Source: Dissophora ornata (taxonomy: Eukaryota > Mortierellomycota > Mortierellomycetes > Mortierellales > Mortierellaceae). Taken from it: a stretch of 13,920 nucleotides of DNA. The stretch is taken from the NCBI GenBank assembly GCA_025201705.1, contig MU617281.1:2946-16865 (forward strand), given 5' to 3'. Below are positions 1-6,916 of the stretch, one piece after another; within the stretch, counting starts at the first letter, position 1, and each line of letters starts with the position of its first letter. A program made the translations under genes and the position numbers. The notes beneath the pieces are model-generated. The model was given only the letters and a program-made list of their open reading frames with translations, made no database searches and was not told the DNA's origin.

Positions 1-93
<93 letters not shown>
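1..93. repeat. 93-nt uninterrupted poly-A run at the left edge
   Basis: Positions 1-93 are all A. In the sense of the leftmost gene this is a T run inside an intron, beginning 27 nt after the exon end at 120. A clean homopolymer this long is unusual for an intron, and it coincides with the window edge. It may mark where an assembly stopped, or an over- or under-counted homopolymer. No gene content can be read from it. Confidence 0.95.
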
Positions 94-95
<2 letters not shown>

Positions 96-119
96 GCCTG
101 TAACACAAATGCTTCTCAC

Positions 120-3076
120 CTTATAGCGAAGCGTTCCACGGAACATGGTGTCCAGCTTCTCGACCGGTCCCAATCCGTATGTCTCTGCATAACTCAACGA
201 ATCTCTGTTCGCAACACCCTCCAAGTTGAACCCCGGGTAAATTGGCACATCCGGGAAATGCTTCTTCATCAAGTCCTTGCCCTGGATCTCATGGAATGCA
301 TTGTGCATCCTGAACTTGGCATCATTCAACCCAGCCGTCAGCACTCCACGGGGGGACCAGCTAAATTTGTAGCTCAATGGCACATCCGAGGCCTCGGGCG
401 CTGGCAATCCTCCACACCAGGACACGAACGAAGTGACCTTACCACCCTCAGCCTTGACCTCGTCAATCATCTTCATAGCACTCAAGTGATCAATACCAGG
501 ATCCAATCCAATCTCATTCATGATGGTGATACCGGCACGTTGGGCACGCTCGTCCAAAGCCTTCATGGCAGGGCTGATATAACTTGCGGTCACCATGTTC
601 TTCTTCTCCTGAATGCAGTGCTCTGCGATGATGGGATGGAAGGGCGCGGGGACGAAGCTGACAACGATATCAGAGTCCTTGACCAACGATGCCATCTTGA
701 CATTATCCTTGACATCCAATGGGACAACTTTGGTATTGGCCTTGCCCATCGCGAGGGATGTGGCTTCAACCTGTGAGTTGCTGGCAATCGTAATACTGAC
801 GTTGGGATCCCTCAACAGGTAATCGACAAGAGGTCCCGCCACGAAACCGGAGCCGCACAAAAGAACCTTCTTGGGCTTGATGTTTGAACCAAAGCTAGTC
901 TTTTGGGAGGCACTGGTACCGAGGGCCAACTTGATTGCCGCCAGCTTTTCTTTAGCCTGCGTTTCATTCAGAATCTGGGCGAGATCTTGGTGGGCGGGCT
1001 TCAAGGATCCGTTCTCGGCAATGGTAGCTCCAGCAAGGACGGGGTGGTCGTTGTTGCCCCGAATCTATGAGAAAACCACAACAGGGGGAGGGAGAAGATG
1101 ATCCCACAAAAATGAATGTTAGTTTAACTGGAGAAAATACTCCAAACCAAAGGGAAAAAATGACTTCAGGGGATCAGATTACGTACCAATTCCTTGACGA
1201 AGGGGTACAGCGAGTCGCTAAAATGCTGACTGCTCTCTAAGGGCAGCTCTGAAGGAAGGATATCAACAGACATGATCTGGACTCCTGGGGCTTCGGTATC
1301 CTTGTGCTCTCGTCCATGGACAGCATCTACGTAGAAGAATGGATCCTCAATTGACGTAGCATGGGACATGAATTCGAAAGAACCCTAAACGAAGCCATGA
1401 GGGAAAAAAAAATATTTAGGTCAGTCAATATTAGCACGTTATTATTGTCGTACTCAACACATGCAGAAGATCAATGAGAACATTAAATCGAAAGGATTTT
1501 GGTCCCCTTACTTTGATGTCGCATGAAATATCTGCAACGCTCAGCATCCTGAACTTGTTGGCAGGGTCACTCTGGATAGTCTTCAATTGCTCTGTAGTCA
1601 TCAGGCGAGGGAAGCGATGATCCCAATAGGCACCATTGATGACCATGGATGTATAGGGCGCAATATCCTTGTGGAAGACCGATGTAAACAGTTCGGGGTG
1701 CGCATGGTACTCATCTGCAGACGTGAATACGTTCTTAGTCTTGTGGCGAATATGATCCTCGATGTTGACCTCGGCAGCATAGATGCGATCCAAGCGGGCG
1801 TCTGATGTGTCAAAATGAAAAAAGGGAAGGGAAATTCAGCAAGAAGCATAAACGAAAACGCAAAGTAAATGGCATCAAAGCGATATCACAGAACTTACTC
1901 TTGCTGGCCGCGATCTTGGGGAGGTCCTTTGGGTCGACAAATTCGTGGGGCAAGGACTTGAAGACGGCTTGGGCGCCCTTGGAAACATTTCCGCTTCCCG
2001 TAAACGCGAATGTCATGGGCCCAAACTCCTTGGGCGTACCTTCATCCGAAATGGTGTTACCCAGAGACTGGAGTGCAAGGTTGGCAGAGGCCAGGGACCT
2101 GTAGTTGTGTGCCATGCCCACATGCTATTTGCAGCACAAAAAAAAATTCATGAGAATGTAAACATTTGGGGGGGGTCACCCACTTTTCCAAAAATGGGAA
2201 AGTTACATGCATGCAGGGAGAGTAGCACCAATTGCATCGCCGTCATACCAGGAAGGGGCTGCTGTAGCCGAGGCCTAGAAGTCGCTGACCCAGACCATGG
2301 ACTCCGTCGATCATGCCAGCATAACCAGCGTGCTTTCCAAACAAGACCAAGCGATGCTTCTCCTCGTTGGCCATCAGCTCATAGTCGATAAGGCGGATTT
2401 TCTACAACAGTAATAGAGTGTAGAGCGTTGGTGAATTGATTCGCAGTAATGATTTTAGCACTCAGCAATCTTCTTTTTAATTGCGATCCCATACCTTGTC
2501 AAGGACATCCTGCAACATGGGCATGTTGTACGCTTGACCTTTGTGGGTGTGTGAGAAGTACACATACGTCTTTCCCGGGATCAAGTCCTTCACTGGAACC
2601 TCCTTGATACCCAAGATCACATCGGCTGGCGAAAGGTCCTCCTGCACAATCGCTCCTGCAGCACGATACTTGTCATCCGAAAAGATTCGCTTCGTGCTAG
2701 GTTGGACATAGACCTTGATGCCGGTCTCCTGGATCAGCTTCCCAACAGCCTCGGGTGTCAATGCTGCCCGTCGTTCCCAACGGTTCTTGCCCTCGCGGCG
2801 GATCGCAATGGACTTGTAGGGGTTCAAGGAGCTCGAGGTATGCTTTTGGTATTGCTGTTGCTGCTTAAGACTTGTCAAATTGGGTTGTTGCGTCGCGTTT
2901 TGCTGGATCGTTGGGACCGATTGCGGAAAGTATGTCTTGCCTGATGCAACCGAGGATGAGGAGAGATGACGACTTGTTGCGGGGGTGGCTGATCGCCTGA
3001 TATGGGCGGAGAGGTGGCGGGAGGCGGCACCAAGACGAGGCAGGACCTTGGAGGCGAGGGATGCCTGGGAGGACAT
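120..3076 (-). CDS. AASS: Bifunctional alpha-aminoadipic semialdehyde synthase (lysine-ketoglutarate reductase / saccharopine dehydrogenase), C-terminus off the left edge
   Basis: Exons are 3076-2495, 2401-2249, 2124-1899, 1801-1512, 1384-1187 and 1064-120. All introns are GT-AG (93-127 nt), phases agree, and 798 codons are visible. The next donor (GTGAGA) is at 119, so about 120 residues are missing. Residues 1-45 are Arg/Ser/Ala-rich with no acidic residue, like a mitochondrial presequence. Residues 88-480 are the LKR (Lys1-like) half: RWERRAALTP at 99-108, and a Lys158/His176 pair (GIKE, FSHTHKGQ) matching the catalytic Lys and His of yeast Lys1. The SDH (Lys9-like) half starts near 548 with the nucleotide-binding GSGFVAG at 554-560, followed by NEIGLDPGIDH and SWCGGLPAPE. 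The family makes saccharopine from lysine and 2-oxoglutarate, then splits it to aminoadipate semialdehyde and glutamate. ATG 3076 is the first in-frame ATG. Animals and plants have this fusion; yeasts use separate LYS1 and LYS9. Confidence 0.95.
2182..2203. repeat. Imperfect hairpin inside AASS intron 2
   Basis: A 9-nt arm (2182-2190) and its near reverse complement (2195-2203) flank an AAAA loop, with one G-T wobble. A run of 8 G lies just before it (about 2168-2175). It sits wholly within the 124-nt intron 2125-2248. It may only be low-complexity intron sequence. Confidence 0.4.
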
Positions 3077-3184
3077 TGCAGTTATTTTTTTATGGTACAA
3101 ACGGGGCGGATGTGCGAAAAATGGGGGAAATGAAACGAAAGCGCGAGGATTGAACGCACGCGACAAGGTCAGGACACAAAAAAA

Positions 3185-3298
3185 AAATTAAACGAGAAAA
3201 TAAAAGCTGAATGAGGAGAGATGAGGAATGAAGAATGGTGGGTGGAGTGAAGAGAGATGAAAGAAAAGAAGAAGAAAAAAACTAGAAAAGGGACGGCA
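3185..3298 (-). promoter_or_regulatory. Pyrimidine-rich 5' leader of AASS (purine-rich on plus)
   Basis: For about 110 nt the plus strand is almost only A and G, so the minus-strand transcript leader would be nearly all C and T. It lies 110-220 nt upstream of the AASS ATG and downstream of the TATA candidate at 3381-3394, so it is probably 5' UTR or core promoter. The PARP-DTC and AUR1 genes have comparable C/T-rich leaders, which suggests a promoter style of this genome. Confidence 0.5.
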
Positions 3299-3380
3299 CA
3301 CGCCTTTTAAATGGCAATGGCAAGGGACGATTCGTTTAAGTGTGGAAGGAGGACATGTGTTTCCTTTTTTTAAATGCTAT

Positions 3381-3394
3381 TTGAATATATAGCC
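3381..3394 (-). promoter_or_regulatory. Candidate TATA box for AASS
   Basis: On the minus strand the sequence reads GGCTATATATTCAA, about 305 nt upstream of the AASS ATG at 3076. AUR1 has a TATA element at a similar distance (about 280 nt) from its ATG. The transcription start is not known, so the assignment is tentative. Confidence 0.35.
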
Positions 3395-3868
3395 GTATGG
3401 CGATCACCTCCCACACTTGTGCATCGATCTGTCTCATCCTCTTGCCCCCTGTCATTCTCGCTTTGTTCCGTGGACTTAGTTGCCGTCATTCGCGGCAACC
3501 AGCGAGAGGCAGACGCCCTCGCCAGCGGCCCTGGATGTGGCAACGCACATTGTTCAGTATTGACCCACGGCGGGAATACAGAAATACGACCGTGAGGTGT
3601 ACCGTGTGAAAAATTCGAGGCTCCTTCCTTTTTGGCCCACAAGGTTTATTTTGACGTGGTACGTCGTGCGTGATACCTGACTCTCACTCTCACACACACA
3701 AAAAACAAACAAATGAGCAAGCCCTGCCTCGCCTCTCCCGCCTGACCCAGTCTCGACCCCCCCCCCCGAGAATCAATCCCAACAGTTGGCCGCACCTCGT
3801 ACCCGTCAATAACACGCACCATGCGGACACCCTCAAAAGAGGGGGGAGGATCCATGGTGGATACTTAC

Positions 3869-3950
3869 ACTTCAATGGCTGATGAGCACCTGAGGCTGCC
3901 TTGACCATTAGTGCATACAAGTGTGCAAAGTCGCTCTGTGCCTGAGCCAT
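3869..3950 (-). CDS. Possible first exon of a small unidentified protein
   Basis: An ATG at 3950 opens 27 codons (MAQAQSDFAHLYALMVKAAS, then seven more) that end exactly at a perfect GTAAGT donor at 3868. The peptide looks like an amphipathic helix and the composition is protein-like. I could not find a convincing second exon: the acceptors tried downstream lead to low-complexity sequence or a quick stop. It could be the start of a real small gene, a decayed gene or chance. No function can be assigned. Confidence 0.2.
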
Positions 3951-4160
3951 GATAGAGAAACCTTGTGGCACTGCGCAACCAATCATCGGCCCAGACAGCC
4001 AGGTTCTATGGCCAAGTGTAGACCGTCATCAACACCATCCATCATCAATGCCAAAGCGACATGGTGCCAGGGCGGGATGACCTCTATACTTTTTCTTGAT
4101 CGGCATGTTGTTCTTCAACTTTTGTACAAAGTGTAATTGACTAGTTTTCGCCTAGCTCCT

Positions 4161-4166
4161 TTTATT
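4161..4166 (-). terminator. Poly(A) signal AATAAA for the aspartic protease
   Basis: AATAAA on the minus strand lies 10-15 nt past the protease stop codon at 4176-4178, inside an AT-rich patch. This is close to the stop but usable if the 3' UTR is short. A processing site has not been identified. Confidence 0.4.
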
Positions 4167-4175
4167 TTATGCATG

Positions 4176-5699
4176 TCAAACAAGAGTTGCAAACCCCATC
4201 CTCTCGTACCCAGGCCGCGAGAAATCAAACACTGTGTAAACACTTCTCAAAAACGTCGACCCCAACAGCGTCGGTCCAGGAGAACTTCCATATACTTTTG
4301 TCTGACACATCCCTGGCCCCGCACCACCACCATCATCAATACTCGCCATCGATGATGTATGGTTCGGCTTCTTGACCCAATCCTCATACGGAATCCTATA
4401 CAACTCTCCTTGAATTCCCACCACCAATTCTGTAGTCCCCTCACATGGCACTCTCCAATATCCGCTTTTCAACTGCACCGCCCCAGGGACCTGCTTAAAC
4501 AGCGCATCGTAAATCGCCTTTTGGAGATATATCCCGTCAGAACCTGAATCGAGCACTGCAAATGTATAATCCGTACCGGGTACCATCACCGTAGTACCCC
4601 TGGCGGTATCTTGGAGCAAGAGCCCACGATCAAGTGGGATAGACCAGTCGTAAGGACTGGGGCCTCGATCGACCCAACGAATGGGACCTTGGAATCGGGA
4701 CTTGTCCACGGCATTCAGCAGCAGTTCGCCACCCTGTCCCGGTGCGAGAGAATTCGTGAGCCAAAGACTCATGAACCCCACACCCATGGATGATGCGGGG
4801 CCCTGTTGTAGAGTGGAGAGATCGCCGTTGCAGTCGTATGTGGGACAAGAGGATATGGGGTAAGAAGATGTGCCGGCGATCTCGGCCCTTTGCAGGCTCT
4901 GGACCACGGTTGAGGAAATAACGGGGCTACGAAGGTTGAGGCCAATGATACCATCGACTCCTGCTCCGTAGGACTTCATGAGATGGAGACCTGGTTGGTC
5001 GACGACTAGGATCGATTGATTAAACACCTGTAAGGTAGTCATGCCTGTACCAGAAATGTCTGTAGTGTCAGCGCTGACAGAGGAGACGAAGCGGAGGGTA
5101 TCTTGAACCAGTGTTCCGTTCGCGATCGTGCCGTCGCCATAACCTTGGACCCATCTACTACTACCCGTGAGTAGGTTTTGAATCGGAGCACAGGTCAAGG
5201 AAGAAGAGCAGTCATATCGGTGTCGCACTGAGCTACATTCCAGATCGTTGCTGGCTGCAGACGTGACCACGATCAGATCCGAACCCGTGTCCAGTAGTAG
5301 ATTGAATAACTGGCTGCCTTGACCGGATCCCATCGCTTGATTAGAGTCAGAGGTTGGATTGTCGTAGGTGCCGATGCAAAAGACGGCTGTGTACCCGTAG
5401 TCCCTGGGGATATCTGTCAGTGGGACCTGGACTACAGACTCTGCAGAGGTGGCGGGTGGGTATAGATCTGGCTCCATGAGAGTGTACGGTCTTTGGGTCG
5501 CGCGTCTCTCGAGATGAGACGGAGGAAGTTCTGTGCGGCCGAGCGTGAACCGAACGATATTCTTGGGGTTTATCTCTGAGGAGATGTCGTATAGGAGATT
5601 ACTGGGCGCATTACTCGGCGATGCGTCAGCGGAAACCGCAAGGACAAGACACGAGAACAGCAGAACCGTCAGGGATGTCCATGAGTAGCTCACATGCAT
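4176..5699 (-). CDS. Secreted pepsin-like aspartic protease (family A1), 507 aa
   Basis: One uninterrupted exon. The start at 5699 is chosen because it places a classic signal peptide at the N-terminus (hydrophobic core about residues 8-24, then AVSADA). An in-frame ATG at 5867 would bury that signal behind 56 residues of low-complexity sequence. A pro-region follows to a dibasic site (LERR, 63-66), a likely Kex2-type maturation point. The catalytic aspartates are D137 in DTGSD and D384 in DSGSD. The flap tyrosine is Y187 (GYGDG), VDGIIGL at 248-254 is typical of A1 enzymes, and LLGSTFLRSVYTVFDF near the end is the family's C-terminal signature. N-glycosylation sequons occur (for example NGT 194, NQS 227). 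The likely role is extracellular or vacuolar protein digestion. There is no GPI-anchor tail or C-terminal membrane segment. Unlike its neighbours it has no introns. Confidence 0.93.
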   Translation of the reverse strand: MHVSYSWTSLTVLLFSCLVLAVSADASPSNAPSNLLYDISSEINPKNIVRFTLGRTELPPSHLERRATQRPYTLMEPDLYPPATSAESVVQVPLTDIPRDYGYTAVFCIGTYDNPTSDSNQAMGSGQGSQLFNLLLDTGSDLIVVTSAASNDLECSSVRHRYDCSSSLTCAPIQNLLTGSSRWVQGYGDGTIANGTLVQDTLRFVSSVSADTTDISGTGMTTLQVFNQSILVVDQPGLHLMKSYGAGVDGIIGLNLRSPVISSTVVQSLQRAEIAGTSSYPISSCPTYDCNGDLSTLQQGPASSMGVGFMSLWLTNSLAPGQGGELLLNAVDKSRFQGPIRWVDRGPSPYDWSIPLDRGLLLQDTARGTTVMVPGTDYTFAVLDSGSDGIYLQKAIYDALFKQVPGAVQLKSGYWRVPCEGTTELVVGIQGELYRIPYEDWVKKPNHTSSMASIDDGGGAGPGMCQTKVYGSSPGPTLLGSTFLRSVYTVFDFSRPGYERMGFATLV

Positions 5700-5786
5700 G
5701 TTTCTATTCTTTTCTTCTTTGACGTATGTTTCTTGTCTATTTCCATGAGAAAATTGTGGAAGAGAGGTTTGGTGAGGGGGCGGGGT

Positions 5787-5794
5787 AATTATAC
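5787..5794 (-). promoter_or_regulatory. Candidate TATA box for the aspartic protease
   Basis: GTATAATT on the minus strand, 88-95 nt upstream of the chosen ATG at 5699. Its position supports starting the protein at 5699 rather than at the in-frame ATG at 5867, which lies upstream of this element. Confidence 0.35.
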
Positions 5795-5963
5795 AAAGTC
5801 GAGACTTTTGCGCTTCATGATGAAGAGGTGCACTAATGAGGCCTCTATCCACTATATCACCAAACATAACTGCGAGACGACGATTTTACTCAAGAGACTC
5901 TCTAACATGGCGCTAATTGATCCCCGAATGGCAATGATAATCACCAGAGGGACTCCACATAGT

Positions 5964-5978
5964 ATATCGCCGCGATAT
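5964..5978. promoter_or_regulatory. Perfect palindrome ATATCGC-C-GCGATAT
   Basis: Two 7-bp arms with a 1-bp spacer, in the middle of the divergent promoter, 265 nt from one ATG and 180 nt from the other. Perfect palindromes of this size are typical of sites bound by dimeric transcription factors. The factor is unknown. Confidence 0.4.
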
Positions 5979-6023
5979 GTCCTCAGTTTTGAAACAACGA
6001 CAAAGAAAGTCGCGTTTTTGGTG

Positions 6024-6065
6024 GCGTCTGCAGGTTTTAGTGGCGTCTGTGGCTGACCCAGACGC
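6024..6065. repeat. Three copies of GCGTCTG in 42 bp
   Basis: Direct copies lie at 6024-6030 and 6043-6049, within a longer repeated decamer GTGGCGTCTG at 6021-6030 and 6040-6049. An inverted copy (CAGACGC) is at 6059-6065. The direct copies are 19 bp apart, close to two helical turns. The cluster lies 93-134 nt upstream of the plus-strand ATG at 6158, where upstream activating sites are expected. Confidence 0.45.
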
Positions 6066-6098
6066 AAATGGGAGGGCAATAAAAAGAAATCATATTCC

Positions 6099-6120
6099 CC
6101 TGCAACCCTGCAACCTGCAA
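6099..6120. repeat. Tandem CCTGCAA repeats (three copies)
   Basis: CCTGCAA occurs at 6099-6105, 6107-6113 and 6114-6120, ending 37 nt before the ATG at 6158. It is probably in the 5' UTR of that gene. It may be simple slippage or a leader element. Confidence 0.6.
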
Positions 6121-6157
6121 CCTCCCAAGCTCTAACAAACTCATAAATGCAAGAAAC

Positions 6158-6737
6158 ATGGATGCAGCAACAGAATTCAAGAACCGCACCGATGCAATGC
6201 ATGCCTGTCGACAGTTGGATTCATTCCTCGCGAATCCAGAATGGAGTCAAAGCGTCCTGACAGACTCCATTCAACTCTTTCCGGTCGAGGTCCTTCAAGA
6301 CGCGCGCAGTTCCTTGAAGCAATCCTCAAATGCAAAGCAAAAAGATATGCTGCTGCAAAGACCACAACACGATCTCACTGGCCCTGACGTTGTAACCCAG
6401 GTAAAATAACAATAATAACAACAACAACGATAATAATAATAATAACAATAATCGAAAAAAAAAATGGCACCGGAAGCGTGGTTTGTTTGCACTTCTTGTT
6501 GTCGTTTATGAAGGTTTGACAAATATCCCGCGTTGTTCACAGAAACCGGCTACGAGGACTTTAGTGGACCGGATAGAATCCGCACAGCCAAAGAAGGATT
6601 TGATCCACAAGTCTGACAATTCCGGGTCAGAGGTGCGGGCGGTGCTTGACATACTGTCGACAATGTCTGCAACACTGGCAGCGACTCCACAGCGGACAGG
6701 GACAGAACGATCAGAGAGATTGAACAACATAGACTAA
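6158..6737 (+). CDS. Unrecognised 145-aa protein, two exons
   Basis: Exon 1 is 6158-6400 (81 codons) and exon 2 is 6543-6737 (64 codons plus TAA). The intron (6401-6542) is GT-AG, phase 0, and carries an AAT/AAC microsatellite. The ATG context (AAACATGG) is good. Support for a real gene comes from the clean splice, matched phase, an ordinary intron size and the divergent promoter upstream. I recognise no family. The protein is hydrophilic and probably mostly helical, with no signal peptide or membrane segment. N-terminal helices (RTDAMHACRQLDSFL, about 10-24) are followed by a polar Lys/Gln-rich middle at the splice junction. A second helical stretch (EVRAVLDILSTMSATLAAT, about 111-129) precedes a charged C-terminus. 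It could be a small adaptor or complex subunit, but the sequence does not say which. It converges with the PARP-DTC gene. Confidence 0.55.
6405..6452 (+). repeat. AAT/AAC trinucleotide microsatellite in an intron
   Basis: About 48 nt of AAT and AAC triplets with a single GAT interruption, starting just after the donor site of the 145-aa gene. It is followed by a run of A. It is likely length-variable between strains. Confidence 0.85.
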
Positions 6738-6809
6738 AGTGCGAAATATGGTCCCCCACGATCTTGATCAATAAGAACAGCGCCAAGGTTTTTTTTTTTT
6801 TTTCACTTG

Positions 6810-6815
6810 TTTATT
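6810..6815 (-). terminator. Poly(A) signal AATAAA for the PARP-RING-DTC gene
   Basis: AATAAA on the minus strand about 100 nt past the stop codon at 6917-6919, followed by an A run of 15 on the same strand (6789-6803). It falls in the 179-nt gap between two convergent genes, so the two 3' UTRs may overlap. Confidence 0.45.
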
Positions 6816-6885
6816 TTGTTTCAATGTTTTGAATGCAGTAATGTTATGAATACTATGAAAGGTACGAATGTGATGAATTCTTCAC

Positions 6886-6903
6886 TTTTTTTTTAAAAAA
6901 AAA
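6886..6903. repeat. T9A9 palindromic block
   Basis: Nine T directly followed by nine A, 14 nt past the stop of the PARP-RING-DTC gene. Such blocks are rigid and disfavour nucleosomes, and they can act in 3'-end formation. A similar T11A9 block occurs at 13428-13447. Confidence 0.8.
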
Positions 6904-6916
6904 CCAAATGTGGGGT

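Larger units (their letters stand above)
3077..4175. other. Intergenic region between AASS and the aspartic protease
   Basis: This 1.1-kb stretch has no convincing complete gene. From right to left it holds the 3' flank of the protease with a poly(A) signal at 4161-4166, a possible isolated exon at 3869-3950, simple repeats (an 11-C run at 3757-3767 and a CT/CA-rich patch near 3679-3710), and the AASS promoter with its pyrimidine-rich leader. Open frames of 60-98 codons occur on both strands. They lack family motifs, often lack an ATG, and look like chance. Confidence 0.6.
5700..6157. promoter_or_regulatory. Divergent promoter region (protease leftward, 145-aa gene rightward)
   Basis: The 458 nt between two oppositely directed start codons must hold both promoters. 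They contain a perfect 15-bp palindrome (5964-5978), three copies of a GCGTCTG heptamer (6024-6065), tandem CCTGCAA repeats (6099-6120), and A-rich TATA-like stretches on each side (5787-5794 minus; about 6078-6087 plus). No coding sequence is supported here. Confidence 0.6.

Noticed and set aside
258..776. 172-codon plus-strand open frame
   Set aside because: It lies antisense to AASS exon 6, whose protein matches its family along the whole stretch. It is a shadow frame.
3757..3767. 11-base C run
   Set aside because: A simple homopolymer in intergenic DNA, with no sign of function beyond low complexity.
5700..5867. In-frame 56-residue N-terminal extension of the aspartic protease from ATG 5867
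   Set aside because: It would bury the signal peptide, and it starts upstream of the TATA candidate at 5787-5794.
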